A DNA stretch of 64,000 nucleotides, taken from Brumimicrobium aurantiacum. GTDB taxonomy: Bacteria; Bacteroidota; Bacteroidia; Flavobacteriales_D; Crocinitomicaceae. Numbering within the stretch: the first letter of the stretch is position 1; every line of letters begins with the position of its first letter. The stretch lies in assembly GCF_003402975.1 (NCBI RefSeq), contig NZ_QURB01000009.1, positions 62,001 through 126,000 on the forward strand, in the 5' to 3' direction. Under the pieces are notes generated by a model that worked only from the letters and a program-made list of their open reading frames with translations, searched no databases and was not told the DNA's origin. Both the position numbers and the translations under genes were made by a program. Of the stretch, positions 1-8,157 are shown in pieces.

Positions 1-1
1 T

Positions 2-868
2 TTACATAATGCAGAAGCAGGAGCAAATGGACCAGTGGTTGTTGATTTATCGGGTGATATTAATGGAAATGTAATCTCAGGAACAATTTCTGGTGCTGCT
101 GTTACAGAATCTTTAATTATTGAAATGTTAGAAGGTAATATTTACTTGAACGTACATACAGCTGCTAACATGGATGGTGAAATTCGTGCACAAATCAATA
201 GAGTTGCTCGTGAAGGTTATTCAGTTAATTTAAGTGGAGAGCAAGAAGTTCCAAGTATTTCTGTACCAGCTAATGGTGGTGGAATTGTTACCATTTCAAG
301 AAACAGAGATAACGCTCATGTTATGTTGGTTGTGAAGGACCTTTCTGGACCAATTACCGCTGCACATATTCATAATGCAGTTGCAGGAATGAATGGAGGA
401 GTTGAGTTTAACTTATCTTCATGGTTTGCTGGAATGGAAGATTATGATGGAGCTTACGGATACTTAACAGCATCTGCAGCTACACCAATGAATGCAGCAG
501 CAGAAACGAAGTTTAGAAATGAAGAAATGTACGTTAACGTTCACACTGCTGATAATCCAGATGGAGAGGTACGTGGACAGATTATACGTGGATCTGAATG
601 TATGCAAGAGACATTAGGTCTTGAAGACGAAAACGAATTGAATGAGAATCAATTTACAGCATATCCAAATCCAACAAACGGTATTATTACATTGTCTTTT
701 GATGACTTAAATAGTAATACAGAAGTTCAGTTGTTAGATATGTATGGAAAAGTTGTTAATACGACAGAAGTTAATTCAAAAAATACAACTTTTGATTTAA
801 CAAACCTACCTAAAGGTGTTTATATGGTAAAAGCTGGAAATCAAACAGCAAGAATAATTAAGAAGTAG
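2..868 (+). CDS. CHRD-domain secreted protein with T9SS sorting domain (5' partial)
   Basis: The frame is open from the window edge, so the N-terminus and signal peptide lie upstream; the GTG at 35 is not a real start. What remains is the end of one CHRD domain (HNAEAGANGPVVVDL, then YLNVHTAANMDGEIRAQI), one complete CHRD domain (about residues 70-195 of the visible part, with AAHIHNAVAGMNGG and YVNVHTADNPDGEVRGQI), a linker and a C-terminal type A T9SS sorting domain (FTAYPNPTNG ... GVYMVKAG ... RIIKK). CHRD domains are beta-rich modules first seen in chordin; their role in bacteria is not established. The protein is inferred to be exported by T9SS and anchored at or released from the cell surface. 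Domain calls are firm; function is unknown. Confidence 0.9.
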   Translation, partial: LHNAEAGANGPVVVDLSGDINGNVISGTISGAAVTESLIIEMLEGNIYLNVHTAANMDGEIRAQINRVAREGYSVNLSGEQEVPSISVPANGGGIVTISRNRDNAHVMLVVKDLSGPITAAHIHNAVAGMNGGVEFNLSSWFAGMEDYDGAYGYLTASAATPMNAAAETKFRNEEMYVNVHTADNPDGEVRGQIIRGSECMQETLGLEDENELNENQFTAYPNPTNGIITLSFDDLNSNTEVQLLDMYGKVVNTTEVNSKNTTFDLTNLPKGVYMVKAGNQTARIIKK

Positions 869-899
869 TTTACCACCTACGTTATAATAAATAGTTGTC

Positions 900-937
900 C
901 CTTCCCAAAGCAGAAATGTTTTGGGAAGGTTTTTTTA
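900..937 (+). terminator. Rho-independent terminator after the CHRD gene
   Basis: A 10-bp perfect stem (CCTTCCCAAA at 900-909 with TTTGGGAAGG at 920-929) is followed by eight T residues. It sits 32 bases after the stop codon of the CHRD gene. Confidence 0.85.
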
Positions 938-947
938 TATCTATGAA

Positions 948-1367
948 TTAATGCTTTGTAGCATTCTTACGGTTTATATTTTTTCCAACTTTACATTCAA
1001 CGGATGAGAGGAAGAGGAGTATTACTATTTCGAAAATAATATAGAACCAACCGAAGTAAGTTATTGAATCTGAATGATAGTAAGCGGTAATTAAAGAAAC
1101 GATACAATACATCAAATTCAAAAAAGCAATTGTTTTTAAGTGAAAACCTGCTTTATCATTTGCATTGAAAAAAGAGAATAGGTCATAGAACATAAAAACG
1201 AAAGGGAGCGTTGCTAGGAAGTATAAAGCTGAAGTTGGAATACCAAAAATTGATTCATACCTAACCAATACAAAACCTAGTAAGAGGACAGAAAGAGCTG
1301 CACCTAATCCATCAATTAAAAATAAGATTTTTGGATTTAACTGCTTTAATCTACGTTCTTTTGTCAT
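948..1367 (-). CDS. Hypothetical four-helix membrane protein
   Basis: A 139-residue protein with a basic N-terminus (MTKERRLKQLNPK) and four hydrophobic segments at about residues 13-32, 42-64, 76-94 and 102-121, then a short Lys/Asn-rich tail (GKNINRKNATKH). No family was recognised. The size and layout fit a small integral inner-membrane protein. It lies about 50 bases downstream of the DUF4349 gene on the same strand, so the two may be co-transcribed. The plus-strand terminator at 900-937 gives a hairpin in both directions and may also serve this gene. The reading frame is convincing; the function is not known. Confidence 0.65.
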   Translation of the reverse strand: MTKERRLKQLNPKILFLIDGLGAALSVLLLGFVLVRYESIFGIPTSALYFLATLPFVFMFYDLFSFFNANDKAGFHLKTIAFLNLMYCIVSLITAYYHSDSITYFGWFYIIFEIVILLFLSSVECKVGKNINRKNATKH

Positions 1368-1417
1368 TGTATTGATCTAATGAATAATCTTCTCTAATGC
1401 TCAATTAGAAATCAACA

Positions 1418-2287
1418 TTAGTCTTTTTTATTCAAGATTCGTTCGATGACCTTGAGTTTGTCAATAATTAGCAATAATAAATATGAAAAAACTGTAATCA
1501 TAACAAAAATTGAAATGTACTTTAAATACATTTTAACTGTCCATTCCATGGCAACTTTCACACGTTGCATTACGCCAATTTTAATTTCTTTTCCTTCAAG
1601 TAAAGAGAATTGAACGGTACAGAATTCATTTTCATCATCAAATTCGCCTAAACTTACTCCAAGACCTTGAAGCTGTTGTTCTATTTCAAGAATTCTGTTT
1701 TCTAAACCCATGTATTCTTCAATTTTCCCACCTTTTGATTTAAGTTCAATCAATGATTTTCTGATTTTTTCTAAGGATTGTTTTTTGGCATTAAGTTCCT
1801 TGTATTCGTTTGTTTTGTCTTTTTTGGTGATTTGCTTGGCTTGAACTTTCCCAATTTTAATCAATTGGTTATATAGCGCATCAAAATTTTTTGGAGGAAC
1901 TCCAACAACAAGGTTTAATTTACGCGCTCCTTTATTTCCACTTTTTTGTTCAAACTGAATTAATGCATCTAATGACTTAATCGTTTCTCGTGATGATTTT
2001 TCTTCTTTCTCAAAGTCGCTTGATTTGGTTTTAATCTCTGCAATCTTCTCATATTTTTGATCAACCTTTGTTGAAGGTTTATTCGATTGTGTAGATTTTA
2101 CCTCATATTTCTTAGAAGCATAATTTCTTTTGATGCTTGAAATATCAGAAAAGAACTGCGTGTTATTCGGTGTGTCATCAAATGTTTTGGTGTATCCATA
2201 AATCAACCTGAAAACAAATAAGATTGCAAAAATGATCAAAAGCCATGCGATGAGTTTTCTGAGTCTCTTTTTAAATGTTTGTTTCAT
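1418..2287 (-). CDS. DUF4349-type membrane protein
   Basis: 289 residues. A hydrophobic helix at about residues 12-30 follows a very basic start (MKQTFKKRLRKL). The periplasmic middle is highly charged and probably coiled coil (two Lys/Glu-rich blocks around residues 75-110 and 150-205, with RKLNLVVGVPPKNFDALYNQL between them), and a second transmembrane helix lies near 250-275. This hairpin-like layout of TM, coiled-coil pair and TM matches the DUF4349 family, in which a conserved beta segment is interrupted by a long coiled coil. The molecular role of DUF4349 is unknown. No lipobox is visible. The upstream neighbour is the SRPBCC membrane protein, on the same strand. Confidence 0.75.
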   Translation of the reverse strand: MKQTFKKRLRKLIAWLLIIFAILFVFRLIYGYTKTFDDTPNNTQFFSDISSIKRNYASKKYEVKSTQSNKPSTKVDQKYEKIAEIKTKSSDFEKEEKSSRETIKSLDALIQFEQKSGNKGARKLNLVVGVPPKNFDALYNQLIKIGKVQAKQITKKDKTNEYKELNAKKQSLEKIRKSLIELKSKGGKIEEYMGLENRILEIEQQLQGLGVSLGEFDDENEFCTVQFSLLEGKEIKIGVMQRVKVAMEWTVKMYLKYISIFVMITVFSYLLLLIIDKLKVIERILNKKD

Positions 2288-2344
2288 AGTTGTTTGTTTA
2301 TGTGTGATAAATGTAGAGAATACAAATGGTATTTCAAATTTAAC

Positions 2345-3289
2345 CTAACTATTCTCTGAAACTTTTTTAATGTGATTAAGTACCCTTAAATGAATTTTGT
2401 GAATGATGAAATCAGACCATGTTTTCCAGTAGATTACAGGTGTAATATCTATGCGATACCATGTTGTTCCTTCAATTTCTGTTTTGTTTTTAGAAATCTC
2501 AGTAAGCTTAAATTGTCCTTTTTCAGAGACGAAATAGCCCTCAAGATGAGGTGGATGAACATCCCAAAATGGATTCAGTTCATTCATTGGGGTAGGCTGA
2601 CTTGCCACGTCGAATTGAAGTAGATTTGGTTGATTCCATGTAGTAATAGGTTCAACAAAACTTCCGGTTGTGAAATTACAGTGTCGAACAGCTCCAACGC
2701 CTTTTCCTTTTATCGTGGCATCCGTAGGGTAAGAAATACCTGTTGAGAAAATCCAATCATCTGGGGCTACAATGGTATCAAAACGAATTACATTTTGCCA
2801 AGCTGTTTCAATATCAGTATTTACAATCACTTTTGTGCTTACAGGAGTCAATCGAGGGGATTCGTTTATGTAATCAAAACTCATTGTTGAAAGACAAATG
2901 ATTAAAATTCCTAGTGTTGAATTTGTAGGGTTTGACCATTTGCTTTTATTTGTTAAATGACCTAAATAAGCACCTAGCCAAACCAAAGGAGCAGCAATTG
3001 GAAGTGCCATTGCTATACAAATCAGACCTTCTATTGCGAAAAGAAGTAAGCCCGAAATACTTAAAAATAAAGTGAGAAAACTATTGCGGTAACATTCCCA
3101 TAGATTTGCATTCTTTACTCTGGTAATCATAAATGAAGGTAAAAAACCAATTAAGAATGGAAGAAGGATGAAAACGGTCCAACCATATTCTAGGAGAACT
3201 CCAATTTCAATAACACCAATACCAAAAATCAGGATCAGTGTACTAATAATAGCCGTTTTGTGAATGTGCTTTTTGAAATATAGATTCAT
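2345..3289 (-). CDS. Membrane protein with C-terminal SRPBCC (START-like) domain
   Basis: 314 residues. The N-terminal half has about five hydrophobic segments (residues 14-34, 38-54, 70-92, 94-110, 124-138). The C-terminal half starts with VSTKVIVNTDIETAWQNVIRF, the usual first strand and helix of a polyketide-cyclase/SRPBCC fold, and continues with GVGAVRHCNF, FVEPITTW and a final amphipathic helix (IHLRVLNHIKKV). SRPBCC domains form a cavity for hydrophobic ligands; here the ligand is unknown. It is separated by only 2 bases from the TonB-like gene upstream (3292-3585), so the two are likely an operon. The fold call is from pattern recognition and is fairly secure; function is open. Confidence 0.75.
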   Translation of the reverse strand: MNLYFKKHIHKTAIISTLILIFGIGVIEIGVLLEYGWTVFILLPFLIGFLPSFMITRVKNANLWECYRNSFLTLFLSISGLLLFAIEGLICIAMALPIAAPLVWLGAYLGHLTNKSKWSNPTNSTLGILIICLSTMSFDYINESPRLTPVSTKVIVNTDIETAWQNVIRFDTIVAPDDWIFSTGISYPTDATIKGKGVGAVRHCNFTTGSFVEPITTWNQPNLLQFDVASQPTPMNELNPFWDVHPPHLEGYFVSEKGQFKLTEISKNKTEIEGTTWYRIDITPVIYWKTWSDFIIHKIHLRVLNHIKKVSENS

Positions 3290-3291
3290 TA

Positions 3292-3585
3292 TTACAATGT
3301 ATATTTAATTGGAATGATACATTTTATCCTTTTTTCAATTGGTTTCCTATTAGGATATTCTTTCACTACTCTAATTGATTCTTTGGAAATTTGTTTTTTA
3401 TATTTTCTACTGCAACCTTCACATTCGATCTCATGTATTTCAACATTAGTGATTTCACCACTAGTTTCAACAATGAATGAAACTGAAACCCTTACAGAAT
3501 CTGGTTCAATGTGTTTACTGTTTTCCTGACAAAATGAGAAGGTTATATTGAGCAATGCAATTAATGTAATAATGTATTTATTCAT
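3292..3585 (-). CDS. Small exported protein resembling a TonB C-terminal domain
   Basis: 97 residues with a signal peptide (MNKYIITLIALLNITFSFC, cleavage near QEN). The mature part has the pattern of a TonB/energy-transducer C-terminal domain: VSVSFIVETSGEITNVEI, a short helix with SKESIRVVKEYPN, and a final strand KRIKCIIPIKYTL. It carries an unusual CEGC pair in the turn between strand and helix, which is not typical of TonB and could form a disulfide or bind metal. There is no transmembrane anchor or proline linker, so it cannot work as a full TonB. Such stand-alone domains are common in Bacteroidota. It is translationally close to the SRPBCC gene downstream. Confidence 0.65.
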   Translation of the reverse strand: MNKYIITLIALLNITFSFCQENSKHIEPDSVRVSVSFIVETSGEITNVEIHEIECEGCSRKYKKQISKESIRVVKEYPNRKPIEKRIKCIIPIKYTL

Positions 3586-3692
3586 TTAACTTTTTATTTA
3601 ATCCAAATTTAATGAATTGTAGATAATTGCAATTAGTAGTGAATATTTATATGAATGTAAAAATCGAAGGTTTTTACAGGCTGACCGTTAAA

Positions 3693-3705
3693 GGCTGTGT
3701 TATGC
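3693..3705. repeat. Left edge element of cassette-like patch
   Basis: GGCTGTGTTATGC lies two bases beyond the stop codon of the frameshifted lipoprotein gene (read on the minus strand as GCATAACACAGCC). A related element in inverted orientation sits at 4440-4454 (GCATAACAGCAGGCT) at the other end of the same gene. The shared core is GCATAACA / TGTTATGC. Confidence 0.4.
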
Positions 3706-3707
3706 GT

Positions 3708-4443
3708 TTACTTCAGTAATATCCTATGAATCTCTTTTCCAACTTCACGATTCTTTATATATGAGGTGTCTGTAAGAATTCTATTAAACATGTCCAAGTG
3801 ACTTGTTAAATCATGACCACCTGCCTTATTATATTCAAATTCCCAAATAAGTGGATGGGAATCAAAGCCTATCCATGACTCTGGATCAATTTTTTGAGTA
3901 AAAAACATATTTAACTTATATATCAAGTCTAAAACCTTGTCTCCATCTTTTGAAATGTAATTTAGTTTATTGTATCTATTTAATTCAATAATTATCACTT
4001 TTACTTGAGGTTCATTAAAATTATCAATTATGGCAAGTAACTTCTCTTTTTTATATTTAATTACTTTCTCACTTTCTGTTCCATAAGCCATATTTACATA
4101 AAAAACAATTGAATCAATATCCGATGTAAGTTTATTATAATCTTTAGCAGTTAGAAAAGTTAGAGTGGAATTTTGATTATGTCTTTCAGGTTGATAAAAT
4201 TTACTAGTGTCAGAATAAAAGAAGTTAATATTATTCCCTTTTTTATTAACCGAATCTACAATGAACGAAAGTACTGATTTCATTAAACTCTGTTATATCG
4301 AATATGGTTTTGTCAAATTCTTGAACATGCCTATTAACCAATTTAGGTTTCTCACTGCAAGAAGCAAAAAAAAATATACACCATAAAATCATTACGGTTT
4401 TTGTCATATTCCTCATGTGTTTCGTATACTTTTTATTATGCAT
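3708..4443 (-). pseudogene. Frameshifted lipoprotein gene of unknown function
   Basis: Two overlapping minus-strand frames look like halves of one protein. The first (4443-4246; probable start ATG at 4416, MRNMTKTV) has a lipoprotein signal peptide with lipobox FFASCSEK and a short mature part ending ...FDITEFN. The second (4283-3708) begins directly as a continuation (SVLSFIVDSVNKKGNNINFFY...) with no signal of its own, and has a stop just upstream in its frame. Joining them needs one base to be skipped between about 4283 and 4300. The body (about 190 residues) is mixed alpha/beta with no recognised family. Either the gene is inactive, it uses programmed frameshifting, or the base call is wrong. 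It fits tightly between two inverted GCATAACA elements. Confidence 0.55.
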
Positions 4444-4471
4444 AACAGCAGGCTATACGCATTGCGTATAG
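4440..4471. repeat. Right edge element and 9-bp palindrome
   Basis: GCATAACAGCAGGCT (4440-4454) mirrors the element at 3693-3705. It runs directly into a perfect palindrome, CTATACGCA-T-TGCGTATAG (4453-4471). The element overlaps the earliest possible start of the lipoprotein gene. This is consistent with the boundary of a mobile cassette or a hairpin site, but no integrase is present in the window. Confidence 0.4.
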
Positions 4472-4908
4472 TCCACCTTTATCATTTCCTTGAAATATAA
4501 CATTAATCTCAATACGAAAACATACCATACCCTCCATTTTCAATAGCTTATAGAAAAATGATGAAAATAGGATCATTCGCATAGTCGTAGAATTATACGA
4601 ATAATATAAGTTTAATTCTATCCCTAAAACTAAAAATCGAAGCATCGTTTCCCACCCCGACGAAAACGGATAGCTAAATGAACTTGTTTTTTGTTTTGCA
4701 GTTCACGCGAATTTGTGTAGCGACAATGGAAGCTCCCACAAATAACTTGAATGCCAAAAAACAGGAATGAGCTTATAGTAGTAGGCGGAAAAGGTGGCCA
4801 AAACTATCCGATACAAAAGCACGTGACTTCATCCAAATAAAAAAGTTCTTTCGAGAATTGACCTAAAAGAAGATATCTCCTTATTTTTACTCGAAATACG
4901 ATGGAGTT
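4444..4908. other. Intergenic region between accessory patch and sensor kinase
   Basis: About 465 bases between divergent genes. Apart from the palindrome at its left end I see no gene: a 69-residue frame on the minus strand (4436-4645) has no sensible composition and was rejected. Stretches such as 4660-4830 are richer in G+C than the surrounding DNA (for example GTAGGCGGAAAAGGTGGCC near 4780), which suggests a foreign or decayed remnant. No clear TAnnTTTG promoter for the kinase gene was found. Confidence 0.4.
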
Positions 4909-6417
4909 ATGGCAGAAAAGTTTCAGAAAATATTTGAGCACAGTAATGAAGGTTTACTCGTTGTGAATAGTGCGGGAGTTATTGAGACGCTCAATCCTAA
5001 ACTTTTGTCGCTATTTGGATACGATAATAAAGAAGAACTGCTGGGGCAGAAGCTAGAAGTGCTCATTCCTATGCGCTATGCCAAAACGCATGTTCACCAA
5101 AGAAAGGTGTACAACGATGCACCTTCTAATCGTTCTATGGGCGCGGGGAGAGACTTAAAAGCTTTGCGTAAGGATGGGAGTGAATTTCCTGTTGAAATTA
5201 GTTTGAGCCATTATCAAGAAAATGGAGAAACTAAATCCATTGCCTTTGTGGTAGATATTTCTAAACGTGTGGCCATTGACAATGAATTGAAAAGACTCAA
5301 TAATCAACTTGAAGAAGAGGTTGTCAAACGTACCAAGGAGGTCAAAACACAAAACATAATGCTGCGTTCCATTGCGGAAAACTTTCCCAACGGAAATATT
5401 TACATTATTAACAATGATTTTTCTATTGAATGGGCTGATGGTTCTTTGTTAAGGAATATGGGACTCAACGATTCTTCTTTAAAAGGAATTTCATTTGTTG
5501 ATCGCTTAGGTGGTTCTGTAAAACCATTATTTTCCGAAAAAATTCCACGGCTTTTCAAAGGAGAAACCTTGAAGTTTGAATTGGAATTTAAATCGAAGTA
5601 CTTTTTAATTTACGGCGTGCCGCTTTCCGATAAAAATGGAATAACAGATAAAGCCTTATTGGTAGAAATGGACGTTACCATTGAAAAGGAGTCAGAGTTA
5701 AATATTGAACGCAATTTAAAAAAGGAGAAAGACCTCAATGAGTTGAAATCACGTTTTGTAGCTATGGCCTCGCATGAATTTAGAACTCCATTGAGTACAA
5801 TTGATAGTTCGGCAACCTTAATCAGTAAATATACCAAAGAAGAACAGGATGAAAAACGTGGCGTACATGTAAAACGCATAAAACGTATGGTTACGAATCT
5901 AACCCAGATTTTAAATGACTTCCTTTCTTTAGAAAAGTTGGAATCTGGAATGATACAAGCGAGCAAAACAGAATTTGATTTTAATGCCTTGATTGGTGAT
6001 GTGTTGGATGAGGTGAATACTGTGAAAGCCGGCTGCCAAGAAATAATATTAGCTTCAGATTTACCTAAAAAGTTCATCATTAATACGGATAAAAACATTC
6101 TTAAAAACTGCATTAATAACCTCCTGACCAATGCGTGCAAATATTCTTCTGAAAAGGATGCCATAAAAATCATTATTCAGCAAAAAGAGGGAGAACTTAG
6201 TCTTAGCGTTTGTGATCAAGGAATTGGTATTCCTGAAGAAGATCAGGCGATGCTATTTTCAAGATTTCACAGAGCGGGAAACGTTACAAATATTGAAGGT
6301 ACTGGTTTAGGATTGAATATTGTGAAAAGCTACATGGATGTTTTAGGCGGAACAATTCGCTTTAAAAGTAAAGAAAATGAAGGTTCAACATTTACCTTAA
6401 ATTTCCCGATACATTGA
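4909..6417 (+). CDS. Cytoplasmic PAS-domain histidine kinase, FixL-like
   Basis: 502 residues with no transmembrane segment. An N-terminal PAS domain (about 5-120) contains LIPMRYAKTHVHQ and GAGRDLKALRKDGSEFPVEI. His61 and Arg81 fall where FixL has its haem ligand and its oxygen-contacting Arg, though the same positions occur in PAS domains not known to bind haem. A coiled coil (125-147) leads to a second, weaker PAS-like domain (150-265), then HisKA with the H-box SHEFRTPL (His289) and a HATPase domain with NLLTNACKY, DQGIGIPEED and GTGLGLNIV. It should autophosphorylate and pass phosphate to the receiver-CRP protein two genes downstream. Its stop codon overlaps the first FNR box. The call as histidine kinase is firm; oxygen sensing is inference from motifs and context. 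Confidence 0.93.
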   Translation: MAEKFQKIFEHSNEGLLVVNSAGVIETLNPKLLSLFGYDNKEELLGQKLEVLIPMRYAKTHVHQRKVYNDAPSNRSMGAGRDLKALRKDGSEFPVEISLSHYQENGETKSIAFVVDISKRVAIDNELKRLNNQLEEEVVKRTKEVKTQNIMLRSIAENFPNGNIYIINNDFSIEWADGSLLRNMGLNDSSLKGISFVDRLGGSVKPLFSEKIPRLFKGETLKFELEFKSKYFLIYGVPLSDKNGITDKALLVEMDVTIEKESELNIERNLKKEKDLNELKSRFVAMASHEFRTPLSTIDSSATLISKYTKEEQDEKRGVHVKRIKRMVTNLTQILNDFLSLEKLESGMIQASKTEFDFNALIGDVLDEVNTVKAGCQEIILASDLPKKFIINTDKNILKNCINNLLTNACKYSSEKDAIKIIIQQKEGELSLSVCDQGIGIPEEDQAMLFSRFHRAGNVTNIEGTGLGLNIVKSYMDVLGGTIRFKSKENEGSTFTLNFPIH

Positions 6418-6427
6418 TAAATGTCAA
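6414..6427. promoter_or_regulatory. FNR/CRP-type box 1
   Basis: TTGATAAATGTCAA is a near-perfect FNR-type dyad (TTGAT-N4-RTCAA). It overlaps the stop codon of the kinase gene and lies about 57 bases before the ATG at 6484. Its reverse complement is identical to box 2 at 8110-8123. Confidence 0.7.
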
Positions 6428-6483
6428 TTTTCACTGTGTATTTTATCATCAATTAGAGGCGAATGCTTTATGATATTTGCGCA

Positions 6484-7023
6484 ATGTTTAAGCTTTTGAT
6501 CATTGCGGATTTATCGAAACAAGACATACTTGCAAGTACAATCGAATACTTTGCGGGTAATGGCTTGCATATCGATTTACTCAGTATTTATAAGCCTAGA
6601 AAGGAAGATGTAAGCATCATTAATTTAAACGATATTATTTACAGAGAAAAGGTGAATAGAATGAATGTTTTTATTGCCGCTCAATTAAATACTCATCGGT
6701 TTTTCAAAGACTTTTCCTTATTTGGAAAAGTTAGACTCGGTATAATAGAGAAGCTTCTTCAGGACGAATTAAATAAAAAATTTTACGATGGAGTTTTATT
6801 GTTTGAAGAAGTACAAAAGGCCAAAATTCGTAAACTCTCTGCTTTGAATACGCCAATATTTTCACTCACAAAAAGTGAAGGTAAAGATTATATTAGGTTT
6901 GAAAATGCTATTCCATTAGCTTCAAAGGAACACCTATTTAATACTTTATCTAAGTTAAACCCATCAAGCAAAAAGGACGTATTTAAATTGGATATTCCTG
7001 TATCAAATTCTGATTTTTCTTAA
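6484..7023 (+). CDS. Unknown protein with Rossmann/USP-like N-terminus
   Basis: I prefer the ATG at 6484 (MFKLLIIADLSKQD, 179 residues) over the one at 6463, because the protein then starts directly with the first beta strand. The pattern KLLIIADLS ... ASTIEYFAGNGLHIDLLSIYK resembles the first strand-helix-strand of a universal stress protein, followed by charged helices (about residues 70-120) and a second strand-turn (DGVLLFEE). The usual USP G-2x-G-9x-G ATP motif is not visible, so it is at best a divergent member. It lies between the sensor kinase and the receiver-CRP regulator and has its own FNR box, so it probably belongs to the micro-oxic regulatory module. No firm function. Confidence 0.75.
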   Translation: MFKLLIIADLSKQDILASTIEYFAGNGLHIDLLSIYKPRKEDVSIINLNDIIYREKVNRMNVFIAAQLNTHRFFKDFSLFGKVRLGIIEKLLQDELNKKFYDGVLLFEEVQKAKIRKLSALNTPIFSLTKSEGKDYIRFENAIPLASKEHLFNTLSKLNPSSKKDVFKLDIPVSNSDFS

Positions 7024-7051
7024 TTTTAAACTTCAAACATAATTATTTGTC

Positions 7052-8095
7052 ATGAAGAAGGTATTGCTCATAGAGGACAACGAAGATTTTAGACTAAATA
7101 CATCAGAAATTTTAGAGTTAAACGACTATAATGTTATCACGGCAGCCAATGGAGTAGAAGGTATAGAAAAAGCTGTTTTGGAAAAGCCAGACATTATCAT
7201 TTGTGATGTGATGATGCCTCAGATGGATGGTTATGGTGTAATCAACATACTGACTAAAAATCCAGAAACTTCGAGTATTCCTTTTATCTTTTTAACTGCA
7301 AAAGCAGAGAAGTCAGATGTGAGAAAAGGAATGAATTTAGGAGCGGACGATTATTTGCTTAAACCTTTTGACGAAGAAAGTTTGATTAACTCAATTGAGA
7401 CACGCATTGCTCGTAATCAGAAAATTAAATCACAAATTCTTCAAGCTTTTGTGGGGCAGTCTCCAGAGATTGAAGTCGCCGATAAGCACCAAGATATTAA
7501 AAGTTTATTGGAGCAAAAGAAAAGTAAATGCTTTAAGTCTAAAGAAGAACTCTACAGAGAAGGCGATTATCCTCATTACATTTACCATGTTAAGGCGGGT
7601 AAAATCAAATGCCAGAAAACAGACAGTTACGGGAAAACATTTGTGACGCAAATAATTAATGAAGGAGAGTTTTTTGGCTATATGCCTATTTTAGAAGGCG
7701 CAGAACACCACGAAAGTGCACTGGCTTTAGATGATACAGAGGTAACAATCATTCCAAAAGAGGAATTTACAAAACTCATCAGCAACAATAGAGAAGTGGC
7801 CAATCATTTTTTCAAACTGCTTTCTGGTAACATCAAGGAAAAAGAAGAAAAACTACTTCAATTGGCCTATGCACCTGTAAAAGAACGCATCGCTCGAGCG
7901 CTTTTGAATTTAAGTAAAGACAATAACACCATTAATATTTCTCGTGACGATTTGGCCAATATTGTAGGTACTGCCAAAGAATCTTTAGTGCGAAATTTAA
8001 GTAGTTTTAAAAGCGAGGGCGTTATCAGCTCAAATGGTAGAGAAATTGTTGTACACAAACCAAATGAACTAAGCCGTTTGTTGGATTTGGTATAG
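7052..8095 (+). CDS. Receiver-CRP/FNR fusion transcription regulator
   Basis: 347 residues in three parts. A CheY-like receiver (1-122) has acidic residues near the start, phospho-acceptor Asp52 in IIICDVMMPQMDG, TAKAE and the Lys in LLKPFDE. A cyclic-nucleotide-type effector domain (about 145-270) has a GEFFGYMPILEG-type beta roll. A CRP-family HTH (about 275-340) has a recognition helix containing E310 and R314, the spacing used by FNR and CRP to read TTGAT/TGTGA half-sites. There is no N-terminal Cys cluster, so unlike FNR it cannot carry an Fe-S cluster of that kind; the receiver replaces it. It acts like FixJ and FixK joined in one chain. Boxes at 6414, 8110 and 10531 are its likely targets. 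Confidence 0.93.
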   Translation: MKKVLLIEDNEDFRLNTSEILELNDYNVITAANGVEGIEKAVLEKPDIIICDVMMPQMDGYGVINILTKNPETSSIPFIFLTAKAEKSDVRKGMNLGADDYLLKPFDEESLINSIETRIARNQKIKSQILQAFVGQSPEIEVADKHQDIKSLLEQKKSKCFKSKEELYREGDYPHYIYHVKAGKIKCQKTDSYGKTFVTQIINEGEFFGYMPILEGAEHHESALALDDTEVTIIPKEEFTKLISNNREVANHFFKLLSGNIKEKEEKLLQLAYAPVKERIARALLNLSKDNNTINISRDDLANIVGTAKESLVRNLSSFKSEGVISSNGREIVVHKPNELSRLLDLV

Positions 8096-8109
8096 AATTA
8101 ATTTCACCG

Positions 8110-8123
8110 TTGACATTTATCAA
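8110..8123. promoter_or_regulatory. FNR/CRP-type box 2, upstream of ccoI
   Basis: TTGACATTTATCAA, exact reverse complement of box 1. It lies 34 bases before the ccoI start. An activator at -41.5 would place transcription start close to the start codon, so the leader would be very short. Confidence 0.75.
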
Positions 8124-8157
8124 TGTTTAGTGATGTTGTAATGCTGATTTTTGTAAC

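Noticed and set aside
2390-2623. 77-residue plus-strand frame
   Set aside because: Shadow of the SRPBCC membrane protein gene.
4436-4645. 69-residue frame on the minus strand
   Set aside because: No signal peptide, odd composition, overlaps the repeat element and palindrome; most likely chance.
5610-6173. 187-residue frame antisense to the histidine kinase
   Set aside because: Lies opposite conserved kinase motifs and has no recognisable features of its own.
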